Positions 9,877 through 22,276 of a stretch of DNA of 64,000 nt are shown in pieces. This stretch comes from Armillaria gallica (lineage: Eukaryota > Basidiomycota > Agaricomycetes > Agaricales > Physalacriaceae), in the NCBI GenBank assembly GCA_037576215.1, contig JBANDB010000002.1:7502001-7566000 (forward strand), written 5' to 3'. How positions within the stretch are numbered: the stretch's first letter is position 1; every line of letters starts with the position of its first letter. The notes beneath the pieces were generated by a model. It worked only from the letters and a program-made list of their open reading frames with translations, was not told the origin of the DNA and ran no database searches. The position numbers and the translations under genes were made by a program.

Positions 9877-12474
9877 ATGGCTGTCAGTGACCATCTACCA
9901 CCTGGACTTGCCTATCTATCCCAAGCTATTCCTCCCATTGCTATTCCATGCGCCGCTTTCTGTGCTATTCAAGACGTGTTTGGTCTCAATCTTCCGTTAT
10001 GGCATTCCTTGGTCATTCCATTACTCTTCCATCTTCTCTTTGGCCTGTCTCGCAGCTGGTTTAGAAGCCTGGCTATCCGAAGGGACGCCGCTGCACAAGG
10101 CGCCCTTTTCGTGCCCAGTGTACAGGGAAGCAGTATCTCAATCTTGCGGCGCATCGTGCACAGTGTCAAGGATGGATATCCGGGTTTGTGATACTTTACG
10201 GTTTGAGAAGTAGCTGATATGCAGGTTATCAGATGAAGCATTTCATGAGTGGAGCGAAAAATACGGAAGCACCTTCTCTTTCACCGTGTTTTCTGATACG
10301 CGAGTGAGTGTACTGTTATTCTGTCGGTGGTAGCACTTTCAAACGACGGCAAGGTCTTTACAATCGACCCAGAGCATGTCAAGGTACGTCTTCACAGATG
10401 ATCAGTGTCTAGACCTTATCCTTATTAACACATGTAGACCATCCTGACGACTCAGTTTCAAAACTTTGAGAAAGGTTTGATAGTCAATAACTCTTCGTTT
10501 AGTTTTTAACTGCGATTAAAGGTGCTTTTTCCTTTGCCGCTACAAAGTCTCTGTTTGGCGAAGGCATTTTCAATGTGGATGGTGAGAAAATTATTGGATA
10601 AATGTCCATGGCCTTTGACGGCACCTACTGACCCTGTGATAGGTGATATGTGGAAGTAAGCTTGTCGCCGGCAACCCACACACAATATCTTCTTCTCTTG
10701 ACCTTATTTCAGGTTTCACCGGTCAATGACACGGCCCCTCTTCAACAAAAGTCGAATTGACCTTGACAACTTCGAGAGACACGCTGTCAGCACGACAGCC
10801 CTGATCAAAGCAAGGCTGCGAGAGGGTTACCCCGTCAATTTCCAGGTCAGATAATATCCTTCTCCATCCTTCTCCAATTTTTCAGGCGTTATCTCACAAT
10901 GAAAGCCTAGGATGTTGCCGCTCGCTTCAGTCTGGATTCTGCTACGGAATACCTTTTTGGAAAAGACGTCAATTCGATATCTGCGGGTCTTCCATACCCT
11001 GCTGGATCGGGACATAGTTCTTTCGTTGCTCACCCGTCTAATGTGTTTGTCAAGGCGTTTGCGAAGGCACAAGAGCAAATTGTTGTCCGCTTCCACAGAG
11101 GGCAGTTCTGGCCACTCTGCGAATTCTGGGCGGATGAGGTAAAGCCATTGAGGCAGATAGTTGATGATTTCATCGGGCCGACGCTCGTCGAGGCGTTCGA
11201 TAGGAAGGCGAAAGGTGTCGAGCTTGGGAAGGACTTTGAGAGCATGTCTCTGTTGGATCGCCTCGTGGAGAATATTGATGGTTTGTGTCTATTTCGGGTC
11301 GATGCCGTATATTCTACTTAAAGATATCTGCAGATAAGAAGATCGTTCAGGATGAACTCGTCAATCTCTTGGCCGCTGGTAGAGATTCTGTATGTTCCTC
11401 GGTATCATTACGTTTAAGAGAAGCTCAAGGAGGATGCTGACTTAGATCTCGGCTCTGCTAACTTTCGCAGTGTATATGATGTGTGAACATCCGGACATGG
11501 CCACTCGCTTACGATCGGAAATTCTTGAAAAGGTCGGCAGCCGGAGACCCACTTGTGAAGACATTCGTGAAATTAAATATCTGCGAGCATTTCTCGATGG
11601 TGCGACGTTCGATTAAAATTTTATTTATCAACGAACTAACCTTGTCTAGAAACTTTACGACTGTATCCACCGCTGTATGTAAATCTTTTGCTTCTGTCAT
11701 CCGCAGCTGAACCTGTCGGCTTTCAGACCACTAAATGCTCGGTATGCCATTGTTCCTGATACTTTTTAGTAAGGCTCATCCTTATAACTAGGTTATCGAA
11801 AGTGGCTACCACCCTTCCGAACAAAGGACATGCGCCATATTATATTCCAGGCAACACTGAGTCAGCGCTTCGTTCCAATTACCCCGGGACTGTCTAATCT
11901 GCTGCATCAGGGTGCTTTTTTCTACGTTCTCAATGCATCGTCGAACGGATTTGTGGGGACCAGACGGTAAGACGATGGCATTACCTTTGCAAACTCTGAC
12001 ACCTCACCCCCCCAGCCCTCGAGTTTGACCCGGACAGGTTTCTCGATAGTCGCCTGAACAAGTATCTGACTCCGAACCCGTACATCTTCGTTCCCTTCAA
12101 CGCGGGTCCGAGAATTTGCCTTGGCCAACAGGTGTGGAAGTTCTCCGGTCGCGGAAGGAAGGATATTTGACTATCTTTCACTAGTTCACTTACAATGAGG
12201 CATCGTATTATCTTATTCGACTTTTGCAGACGTTTTCTGCTTTCAGTCTGGCCTTGGACGCTCAACCTGCTGAGGGTGTTCCGCCAAAGACTTGGACTAG
12301 AGCTCCTGGGACAACCAAAGGCCGGGATAAGATCATGCTCGGGACGCATGTGTTGTTGTACGCGAAGGTATGATTCAATGTTGGGCGTGGTCTTGAATTG
12401 ATGTTGTTGTTTAGGGCGGTCTGTGGGTTAGGATGGAAGAAGCACAGGACGATTCACTGGAGACGAAGCTGTGA
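9877..12474 (+). CDS. Cytochrome P450 B (CYP63/CYP5037-like), 17 exons
   Basis: Tandem paralogue of the P450 at 4380-6970 with the same exon plan. The start ATG 9877 gives the same [15 protein letters not shown]-terminus and membrane anchor. Motifs: [13 protein letters not shown]-helix [21 protein letters not shown] and heme loop [12 protein letters not shown]. The C-terminus is [14 protein letters not shown] with the stop at 12472-12474. Splice junctions are kept despite substitutions: in the K-helix intron the donor must be gtatgt, because P450 B lacks the alternative gtgtat seen in A. It is one residue shorter than A near [11 protein letters not shown]. Differences gather in SRS-like loops (for example GHSSFVAH against GNGRFVEH), so substrate preference may differ. 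No frame break was found. It should act in the ER membrane with a P450 reductase encoded elsewhere. Confidence 0.87.
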
Positions 12475-12619
12475 CTGCCATCAGACTGATTCTGACAAAC
12501 GTTAATTTTGGTTTGGATGGACGCTCACAGTTTGATTGTATTTAGCTGAACACGACTGAGGAGGTTCAATATAATTATCCATCATGAATCTTGGCCAGAA
12601 GAGAGATTTAAGAAGTATC

Positions 12620-13938
12620 ACGTAACCGAAAAAAGAGCAGTGGAGACCGCTTGATATTTCGTGTTTCGAGCTAGATATAGACGCGAAGTGAGTAGTGAGG
12701 AGAGTTGATACCCTTGCCATCTGTGATTTCAAAGTCGAATCAGCTGGACGATACCCACTGGGTATGGGTCAGTGGCCCCTGGGACCGTGGCGCACTGTGG
12801 AGTATCGGAAACAGCACGTTCTCTGACTGAGTCGAAGGGACTATCGATTTTCGATCTCGCCGCCCTTACGTGTGTAGAACGGCTCAGAGTCAATGCGTCT
12901 GCTTGCGGCGTTCAGACCAAAGGTTCTATGCTACGTCGACAGTGCAGGATGAGATAAAGGCGTCGGAAGTCTAAGGAATCAATAAGGGCACCATTCAACA
13001 GCAAGCTACCAGTGCGACTCATTGAAATCCCAAGGCCAGTGAAACCCTCCTCTCACAAACTATTCCGTCTCTTACCCCCACCCCCCGAAAAAAATCATAG
13101 TCGTGGTCGGTGGCGGCCGCTAAGCTTGATACGACGAAATCGAAATCAAGGATGGGCTGGCTTGTCCGCGTCGAGTTTAGATGAAAGGTTCGAAAGAAAT
13201 ACAAGTAACTTGAAGATGGCGGTAAGAGGCAGAAACGGGAAATCGCGAATTTGAAATGATCGTGACCTCCCTCAGCCTGCTTCTCGCGCCGATTTTCTAC
13301 CGTCCTCAAGTTCGCCTTTGGGTTCACCCCCAAATAATGGAGACGAGGCGTTCTAGTCATATAGGAGCTGCTTGGGAAACGTAAGTACAGGCTGATATCA
13401 TTTCCCGACCGAGATTTGACAGTTGACTACCAAGGCGGCTAGGCCTAGGATTTGGATTTGACGGAATATTGCAACCGCTAGACCATATCAATCTTGACTA
13501 GCTACAAACCAACTGCTGGTGGTGGTGCATGTACGGGCGCGTTCTTTCTGTTCTTCGTCCAAACTTTCCTGGGTATTTATTAGATATATGTCGTCGAGAT
13601 GGCGTCATTTGACCTAATACTGGGAACTTCACGGTCCAGTGAGTTATTGTGTCTCTCCACCATGATGACAATTGAATTTGAGCAAGAAGATAAAGTAAGG
13701 CGACTGAGAAGCGTCGACGCGTCGCCAGAATTACTTTTCTTCTTTTAAGTTTTTATCAATCACGAAATATGTCAGTGGACTCGACATGGGATCGTTACAT
13801 CGAGAATTTGTTAAATTCAAGTTATAGATTCGAATTCGAATTTAACATCAACTCGGAGTCTCTTTGACAAGCCCGGCGACGGCATGGCGCCATCTTCGAC
13901 TGCCTCTTAAGATCTTATCTTCTATCACCGCGACCACT
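12620..13938. other. Intergenic, no gene recognised
   Basis: No family motif or spliced frame is evident. A short C-run and A-run lie near 13078-13093. The last 100 bp should hold the promoter of the 2OG oxygenase that starts at 13939; no clear TATA box was picked. Confidence 0.4.
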
Positions 13939-15532
13939 ATGGCAATTCAAGTTGACGCTCCTCCCTACACCCCTCCGCCTGTTACGCAGGAAGAATGTAC
14001 GTCTTCCTGTCACGTTAATTGATCGAGTCCTGACTACATAGTTTTTACCAGTGGAATACGCCGACCTGCCATTCATCGACTTGGAGTCTAAGGAAGATCA
14101 GGTGGAAAAACTACGCGAAGCTTTGATAAAGCACGGGTTTTTCTACGTCGTTGGACATGGATTATCGCCCGCCGAGGTTAGTCTTAAGCTCAAGTTCCTG
14201 CTATTCGTTCATCTCAATCGGCATATCACATGTAGAAGCAGAGAATATTCAATATCGCTGATGTTGCTTTCACTGGAGTCAGCGACGAGGAAAAGCGGCA
14301 GTACGAAGGATCCATGGAGAAGACTGGGTCATTTCAAGGATACAAACTCCGTCAGTACTGGGTGGGTCACCATTTTATAAGACGTATTTCCAAGCATTGA
14401 CTCTCTACAGCACATCGATAACGGCGTACAAGACCAAGTGGAGATTTACAACCGTGAGTCTGGTTAGTTGATCTCTATGTCGACTTGTGGTTTGAGTCGT
14501 TGCTCAGTGAATCGTGATATCACAAAGCGACAGCATCCTGAAGCCTTGCGTCCTTACCTTCCAGAGATCGAAGCCTTTGGGAAGCACAATCACTTCAATG
14601 TTCTCCATCCCATCCTACGGTTTGAGGGTTCTAATTCTTCTGACTGCTCGTATTAACGACCTGATTCGAGGCTGTTCGCTCAGAGCCTCGGTCTCCCAGA
14701 AAATGCTCTAGTGGATATCCATAATTATTCTGCGGTCGGAGAAACTTATGGTAAGAGAATTCTTCGCTCATTCACCACAATAGCTTACGATCGTGATCCA
14801 GTGAGGTTTATGAAATAGTTAGGCCTTTCTGGATAATTTTATTTTCAAGCTTACTGACTTGACAATCCGTGCAAGTTATCCCCGATCTGCTGAAGACGAA
14901 GAAAAGGCGAAGAATGTTTGGCTGAAGGGACACACTGGTATGCTCAACATCATACTCACTGGAATGCAAGCGATATAAGATGTTGATAGATTTCGGTACG
15001 ATGACCATTCTATACAGCCAGCCTATATCAGCATTGCAGATCCTCATTCGAGATGGGCAGTGGAAATGGGTTAGACATGTTGACAACGCGCTTGTATGTC
15101 TTACTTATTTCCTAGCTCCCGTACATGATAAAGCTGATGCCCTCTAAAAGGTTATAAACGCGGGAGACATGCTCGAGTTCTTCTCTGGCGGGCTGTATCG
15201 TGCGACGATACATCGGTACGTACATATCCTAAACCAAGTACCGTCCTATTGACTAGCAAGCCCTCAGGGTCGTCCAACCACCCAAAGATCAACGACAATA
15301 CACTCGTTTAGGTGTATTCTATTTTTGCAAGCCGGACGACACTACGAAGCTCCTGCCTTTGGTCGATAGTCCGATTAATCCACGATTTGATGAAACGAAC
15401 GCACCTACCGTGGAGGAGTGGCGTAAACAGAGAACGGCATCGTATGGGCGTACCGTGTTAAAGAAAGCGGAGGAAGAGAATGGGGTGGAGGAAGAAATTA
15501 TCAGTGGTGTTGTGGTGAAACATTACAGCTGA
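13939..15532 (+). CDS. 2OG-Fe(II) oxygenase A (isopenicillin N synthase-like)
   Basis: Soluble non-heme iron/2-oxoglutarate dioxygenase. The start ATG 13939 gives MAIQVDAPPYTPPPVTQEE, and nine or ten exons join to about 340 residues. The DIOX_N-type N-terminal part reads YADLPFIDLESK and HGFFYVVGHGLSP, then GSFQGYKLRQYWHIDNG. The iron-binding catalytic region has KGHTDFGTMTILYSQP (HxD) and RATIHRVVQPPKDQ (distal His). The 2OG-binding segment is YTRLGVFYF, where Arg-x-Gly replaces the textbook Arg-x-Ser; both paralogues share this. The C-terminus ends VVVKHYS. All introns keep the frame, so it appears intact. It is transcribed away from its two paralogues at 15778-17314 and 18241-19795. With the P450s it suggests an oxidative tailoring locus; the substrate is unknown. 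Confidence 0.85.
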
Positions 15533-15777
15533 TGCTATGGAATATCAGGAAACGCAAATTGGCCTTGTGTTATTATAAGTAGTTCAAATTCAGTTTGTGT
15601 CAATCGGGAATGATTAACTGGTCTATGTTTGTTTGATTGCTTATTGGTGTCTAAGCTTGGACAGTGCGCTTCTACTGAAAGATAACAGTAACTGGTTCCG
15701 TGGAGCTGCTGGAGGAGATAAAGGTCCACGGGAAAGCCGGATAAACCTAAATTGTACAACTGTTGATACATCTTGGA

Positions 15778-17314
15778 TCATTTATAATGCTTTACCACAA
15801 CGCCATTGATAACTTCCTCCTCAATTCTCTCCTCTCCCTCCGCCTTCCTGAGCTGGCTTTTCCCATATGCCGCCGTCCTCCCCTTGCGCCATTCTTCCAT
15901 CGTCGGCGCGTCCGCATCCACGAATCGGCGCTCTTTAGCATCAACCAAAGGCAGGAGCTTCACATTATCGTCTGGCATGCAGAAATAGAATACACCCAGA
16001 CGTATGCGCCCTCGTTGGTCTTTGGGAGGTTGGACGACCCTTTTCGATAATCAATATATTGGAAACTCCGTAAGAACATGGAGTTACCGATGAATCGTCG
16101 CACGGTATACCCCTCCTGATAAAAATTCGAGAGCGTCTCCGGCATTAATGACCTGTTTTTCCATCAGCAATGGAAAAATACCCTTTAGTAGAGGTGGACA
16201 TACCAGCGCGTTCTCGATGTGTCTGACCCACTTCCATTCCCCCGAGGGTGTGAGTATCTGCAACGCCGACATGGGCTGGCTGTACAGGATAGTAATGGAG
16301 CCGAAATCTACGAAATGTCAGTTTCATTCAGTTGAGGTTCAACGAGAGCGTACCAGTGTGTCCTTTAAGCCAGACATTCTGCGTCTTTTCCTCATCCTCG
16401 GTAGAGTGAGGATAACTAATGTCAAATGAGTGTAATGTACGGAAGGTATTAAGGAGGGGTGGCTCACTATTTCATGAATCGCACTAACGAATGTAAAGGT
16501 CATCAGTGAATGGGATAAACGGAGAAGCAGACGTCTCACCGTAAGTATCCCCAACAGAGGAATACCCGTGTATATTCACTAGCGTGTCTTCTGGGAGTCC
16601 AAGGCCCAGTGCAAGGAGACTTGGTTGGTAGGTAAGTAAGACGCCTAACGAAGAGAGAAATTAATACGGAACCGTAAAATGGGATGAAGTACGTTGAGAT
16701 GATTGTGTCGAGCAAACGCTCCAATTTCAGCGAGGTGCGGACGCACGGCTTCGGGATGCTGTCGTTTCGTTATATCTCGATTAACTGGTACAACGAGAGT
16801 AAGCTGAAAGAAAAGAATTGGAATGAAAGTTTACTGTTATAGAGTTCAACTTCATCTTGGACGCCGTTGTCGATGTGCTTCGAGAGGTGTAATTTAAACA
16901 GCAAGATGTAAGTACTGGTTCACCTACCCAATACTTCCTCAGTTTATACCCCTGGTAGGATCCAGTCTGCTGCATCGTCCCCTCATACTGCCGTTTTTCG
17001 TCGTCGCTAACGCTGGCGAACGGAAGGTCCGCAATGTCAAAGATTCGTTGATTCTAGTACACGTTCTAGAATGAAGATTATAATTTGACACGCTAACCAT
17101 ACCTCGTCGGGTGATAACCCATGCCCAATAACATAGAAGAATCCATGGGTTTGCATAGCTTCGCGGACGTCATCTGGACGCGGCGACTTAGATAGGTCAA
17201 TTATCGGGAGATCGGCATAGTCCACTGTGAGCTGTGAGCAATATTCAATAGGTATGTTGTGCACGTACACGGCTCCTGGGTAACCGGCGGTGGGGAATAG
17301 TGGTTGACTGTCAT
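15778..17314 (-). CDS. 2OG-Fe(II) oxygenase B
   Basis: Paralogue of the oxygenase at 13939-15532, on the opposite strand; the two genes end 245 bp apart, tail to tail. The start ATG at 17314 gives MTVNHYSPPPVTQEP; the first intron donor is gtacgtgc after CCGT, leading to LDYADLPIIDLSK. Visible parts: THGFFYVIGHGLSP, GSYQGYKLRKYW, GHTDFGSITILYSQP (HxD), ATIHRVVQPPKDQ (His), RIRLGVFYF (2OG Arg), and the C-terminal EEWRKGRTAAYGKSQLRKA ending VVVKHYK at the stop 15778-15780. Intron positions match those of A. No frame break was found. Confidence 0.84.
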
Positions 17315-18240
17315 GGTGGAAGATAAGAATAGCGGTGATGTGAGAATGGCGCAATAAGTATCTGCAGCGTCGTGAAAGAAGCCGAAGATTTCAGGTATCT
17401 TAATTAGGACAGAGCGGCTGAGTGCTCTTTGGTTTCTTCCTGCCATGTTATTGGATCCAATGTCCAAGCTCATAGTCTTGTCCAGTGAGCACTTCGAAAT
17501 TGTTTAGCAAACCGGTAGTCGTAGCTTGACATCGGAAAGACATATATAAAGGAGGTGAATAAACTCAGAGATATATACCGGTTGCGTTATTCGAGTCATG
17601 AGACGCTTGTTATACGGCAACACATTCCAACCTGCCAAGCGTATGAGAATTGTTAGTTGGAAGCGAAATGAAAATCGCCAAAATTGAAGTACTGGCTGCT
17701 CAATACTTAGAGTTCGTTATATGTTACGGATGCTGCAAAGAATGGGTGAATTGGGTGAAGGTATACGACCTAAGAGACGGTGAAAGTTGAGTGCTGGTTG
17801 AGTGACACGCGCCGGTGATTCGGCTGAACTGTAACGCGTAAAGATCACGTGTTTGATCTACTATTGACCTTCGGTCCGAATACACCGATATCCGCCGTTC
17901 TAACGGTTAACCCTTCCTACATCCATTGAACGACTTAGCTTCGTACGAGTCTAGTTTACGAGAGTACCTTTCGCTTTCCCTTCGACATAACAGACATTTT
18001 GCACCATTATTTGTGGGAAATATACCATATGGACATTCGAACACTCAATGTTTGACTCATAAATTTGAGACTATTCTGAAGACCTCTGCACTTATCAAGG
18101 AATCTATAAATCGTCGCGGTGCAAGGTCTGACAGCTGAGATGGTTTATTACGGGAGCTTTGGCACTGCGCACTTGATGTGGGTCTCAATCAACTTGCCTG
18201 TTGTTCACTTTGAAACTACTCAGCTATTGATACATCCTTC
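17315..18240. other. Intergenic between oxygenases B and C
   Basis: About 900 bp holding the promoter of oxygenase B (starts 17314, minus) and the 3' end of C. No gene or repeat was recognised. Confidence 0.45.
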
Positions 18241-19795
18241 TTAGTTGTAATGCTTCGTCACAACCCCAGCGACGACTTCTTCTTCGACCCTCTCTTCCCC
18301 CTCCACCTTTCTCAGCTGAGTCTTTCCATAGGCCGCCGTCCTCCCTTTTCGCCACTCTTCCATGGTCGGCGCATCCACATCCATAAATCGACGACTCGGT
18401 GCTTTAGTGTTAACCAAAGGAAGGAGTTTCACGTTGTCATCAGGCATGGCGAAATAGAAAACTCCTAGACGCGGGTACCCTTCCTGATCCTTGGGAGGTT
18501 GAACGACTCTGCATGGCCATTTAACAATTTGTTGCTAAGGTATAGTTATGGACGTACCGATGAATCGTAGAGCGGTAAACTTCTCCCGATAGGAATTCGA
18601 GTGCATCTCCAGCATTAATGACCTGTTGTCGTCACCAACAATGACATGATATCTTAACGCTTAAAGCCGTACACGCACCAACGCATTCTCGACATGTTTG
18701 ACCCACTTCCAATCCCCCGAGGGCGTAAGGATCTGTAACGCCGACACGGGCTGACTATACAGGATGGTGATTGAACCAAAATCTGCACCGGGTATCAGTC
18801 ATATTTTGCCGTAATATGACGCTAGATGTACCAGTGTGCCCTTTAAGCCAGACATTCTTCGTCTTTTTGTTGTCTTCGGCTGAGTGGGGGTAACTTAAGC
18901 CAGATCAGTGAGCTCAAAGGTGAAATATGGAATGTGGACTCAACTATTTCATAAACCTCACTGATTAAGATGCTGAGTGATGCGAGGGGAGTTAACAAGT
19001 AGAAACCTTACAAAATGTCTCCCCGACAGAGGAGTATCCGTGGATATCCACAAGGGTATTTTCTGGGAGGCCTAAACCCAGCGCGAGGAGTCTGCATTAT
19101 GAAGTGAGAAAGATAGGCAATTGCGAAGGATGGGGACCCAACCGCAGAATGGGATGAAGAACATTAAAGTGATTATGCCTCATAAATGCTTCGATCTCTT
19201 CAAGGTTCGGACGTAAGCATTCAGGGTGCTGTCGCACGGTGACGTCTCGGTGGACTAGAAGATGTCAGATGATCAGAAAGAGAATGGTCAGTAAAATGAC
19301 CTACTGTTGTAGTGCTCGATTTGATCTTTCACACCGTTGTCGATGTGCTACGAGAGTCTTACTTCGCCAAAATTCCAGATGTAAATGCGGCTTGACTTAC
19401 CCAGTACTGCCGGAGCTTATACCCTTGGTACGACCCTGTCTGTATTATTTTCGCCTCGTACCGCTGCTTTTCTTCGTCACTGACGGCAGTAAATGGGATA
19501 TCGGCAATGTCGAAGATTCGCTGGTTCTACCGGACAGAGGTGATTAATAATAATAATAAAGTACCCGGAGCATGTACCTCAGAGAGTGATAAACCATGCC
19601 CGACGACGTAGAAAAATCCATAGGTTTGCATAGCTTCACGTACTTCTTCTGGACGCGGTTCCTTGGATAGGTCAATTATTGGGAGGTCGGCATAATCCAC
19701 TACGCAGGTAAGTCATGTTCACTTGGTATAGTCGTGAGCTTACATGGCTCCTGTGTGACGGAGGGCGGAACATAATGCTCGAGTTCAATGGCCAT
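18241..19795 (-). CDS. 2OG-Fe(II) oxygenase C
   Basis: Third paralogue, same strand and same intron plan as B. The ATG at 19795 gives MAIELEHYVPPSVTQEP, then intron 1 and LDYADLPIIDLSK. Visible parts: YGFFYVVGHGLS, GSYQGYKLRQYW, GHTDFGSITILYSQP (HxD), a distal His in TIHR-VVQPPKDQ, RLGVFYFAMPDD (2OG Arg), and a C-terminus EEWRKGRTAAYGKTQLRK ... VVTKHYN. The stop TAA is 18241-18243. B and C look closer to each other than to A, for example PDDNVKLLPLV against PDDTTKLLPLV. It appears intact. Its role is as for A and B: oxygen-dependent modification of an unknown small molecule. Confidence 0.84.
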
Positions 19796-20552
19796 CGCTG
19801 TGGGGGAGATAAGAAAGGTTGAGATGAGAAAGACGACCATAAATACTCATGACTTTCGTGAGAGCAGTGGAGCGCCGTTTCCGAAGAACTGCAAGTAAAT
19901 TTGGTTCCGGGCCTCCTCATGATCCCTCCCCCCAAACCTAAATCTGGAAGACATTGCCAGTGTCCATATGCATATTCAAATCCAGCTTCAATGGTGTGGG
20001 GCCTACACGTAAGGGGCAAGGGCTCGAAAACCAGTATGTAGTTACCACTGAATGATCACACTGGTGATAATTATAATCGTTCGGACCGGATTATAGGGCG
20101 CCATATGATGCGTCACGCTCTGTTATGACTCGTAAATACAACGGCAGCACCAACCGCTAGCCAGTAACGAAAGATGGCAAGGGTACCAATAGACGGCATC
20201 TTCCAGGCAGTATCCGCCATGAGAAAGCGGCGGGCCGTAAGTGGAGATTACGTACAGGTCGCGGGATCCAGAAGAACTCTCAAGAAAAGGTGAAACCGGC
20301 ATCCAAATTTCCTTCAAGTTAGGGTCACGTAGACAGTGCCTTGTTCATTGTAGTGCAGCTGTTCAATTTTTGCCGAAATTATATATTTTATTGCGATTGG
20401 ATACTTATACTTAATAAGGCCGCTTGTCCGGGAGAGACCGGATAAAGGGGAAGAATCGGGGCCGGCACGAAGCTGCCGCAAAGCGAAAGGGGCTTGGAAC
20501 GAACCTCACCTTCTGAAGCCTTCTCCTTTGCTCACGTAAAAGCGCTCTCATC
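19796..20552. other. Intergenic, no gene recognised
   Basis: Divergent spacer between oxygenase C (minus) and the gene starting at 20553 (plus), so promoters in both directions are expected. No motif was assigned. Confidence 0.4.
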
Positions 20553-22023
20553 ATGGCAGACTCGGACGTTTTGGATTATGAAGCAGCTTGGCCGGAACAG
20601 AAAGGCAAGCGAATGGCGGGTTACGCCCTGCATCTTCTGGAACGAGTCAGAGAGACCGACGTATGGAAGATTGTCCCTGCACTATCATCGGGCAACTCTT
20701 CAGCCAAACTCAAAGCCGCCGTCGTGCTACTGTTGATTCAAACCATTCAAGAATCGCTGGTTGCCTTTGGTTGCTGGGGCATGGCCCAGGCATTATGGAA
20801 GAACTTGAGCGAGTGTCACCCAGACGTTCCGAAAATGGGTACGCTAATGTTCGAAATGAGTTCCTTCACCTTTCTCATCACAGCTTCTCAGTTGCGCATT
20901 TGTACAACGACTCCATCTGTCTGGAACAATTCACAAATGTTCTTTTTGCCATTTTCGAAGAGGACACATTTAAGTTGTCTGCCATTACGCAGGTGGCAAC
21001 CGAGGTCTATACACATCTGTGTGTGGCTTGTGAGTGCAGCTTTCGGTGTTTGTGCCACTGGAACTGACGCCTGTCATCAAGTCATGAACCCAGGTGGCAC
21101 CCGATCCAAAATCGGAACTCCGGGAACAATTCCAGAGTCAGTGGAAATCACATTAGACGATATTCTGGCCGAGTTCGCTGCAACAGAGCCATGGGGAAAG
21201 CGTCGCAAACAAGTGTTGAACAAGCTGGTAAATCAACGAGGTGCTATTTTGGAACCAGTTGTCGTTGATTTGATTCTTGGTGATAGGTTTTCTTTCGCGA
21301 CGGTGGGCGCTGTCCTTTGACACTTTTGACTTTCAAAGGGTTCGGTATCCCATACGACAGCAAAGCGACACTGTGCCACATCATCCCAAACTCTATTGCC
21401 TCGCCTGATAAGATACGTTCCTACATCTATTATTCAGATCGTCATTGACTTTCATATTCTTCTAGCTAGACCCGCTCAAAACGATATTACTGTTTGCAGG
21501 GAAAGATGTTGCCGAGAGCGTGCGAGCGGAGCTCAACTCGCTTGGGAACGTCGTCAACTTTGATACCGGTATCTCTGTGATTTTCGATGATCTTATGTTT
21601 GGCATTGAAGCTAAGGAGGAGGACAATGAAGTACCCAAATGTAAAGCTCCATAACTTCTTCCTCGATACTAACACTGCCTACAGGTCCAGTACTACTTTC
21701 GTCGGGCGCCCGGACACTCATCTCCCGGAACCACCGCATTCCGGATCCAGCCCAACGCCCGTATTACTTTTGGCGCTGGTCCGTTTGGGGAAAAGCTGGG
21801 CAGAGGACCTAATCCCAAGTTATGCAACCTCCACTGGGCTATTGTGAGAGTTGCGAATATGAGCGGCGCTGCTGAGATCTTCAGGGAAGAAAGGGATGAA
21901 CAATTGGAGAATACATCTGCCCTGCTTTCTACACATTATCTTCGCGCGCGATTGGTCAAATTTGTGATGGAAGGATGGCAGGATGGAAGCTTTACGGAAC
22001 GTGGAATGGCTTCCTATGCATAA
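20553..22023 (+). CDS. Fungal hypothetical protein, tentatively HNH-like C-terminal domain
   Basis: Not firmly recognised. Start ATG 20553 (MADSDVLDYEAAWPEQKGKR). The first frame runs to about 20835; the continuation NGYANVRNEFLHL is in another frame, so an unseen intron or a frameshift lies near 20780-20840. An intron at about 21031-21082 then joins to GGTRSKIGTPGTIPESVEIT, one at about 21284-21466 leads to DPLKTILLFAGKDVAESV and FDTGISVIFDDLMFG, and one at about 21641-21684 leads to a last exon with FGAGPFGEKLGRGPNPKLC, LHWAIVRVANMSGAAE and a stop at 22023. The spacing of the 'FDDLMFG ... NPKL..LH.AI..V..MSGAAE' segments resembles fungal HNH-endonuclease-like proteins, but no complete His-Asn-His set was seen. 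It may be damaged near the first junction. Confidence 0.45.
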
Positions 22024-22276
22024 ATTGCACCGGTTCCCCTTTTCCTTACCCTATGAGGGTTTCATGTACGAAAAGCACAGGCAGAAGTCCGAATCGGCCC
22101 GGGCTGCCAAGAACTCTCTCCTCTAGACCTTCGACTTGACGTTCACAGTCGTGATTTTTTTCTGAACATCGGCTTCATTCTCAATCCGCTCTAGGAATCG
22201 GATTCAAATCGGAATATAACCTCCGAAACCTATGTCACCGGGGTGTGATATCGTGGCTACGCGAATCACCACCACA

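Larger units (their letters stand above)
7440..12620 (+). repeat. Segmental duplication, copy B (with P450 B)
   Basis: Direct tandem copy of 2200-7130, starting about 300 bp after copy A ends. It differs by the LINE insertion at 7755-8713, by loss of most of the 2376-3140 region, and by scattered substitutions and small indels. Similarity fades soon after 12590, past the P450 stop. Confidence 0.85.

Noticed and set aside
13019..13360. 113-codon minus frame
   Set aside because: Pyrimidine-rich composition explains it; no homologous pattern.
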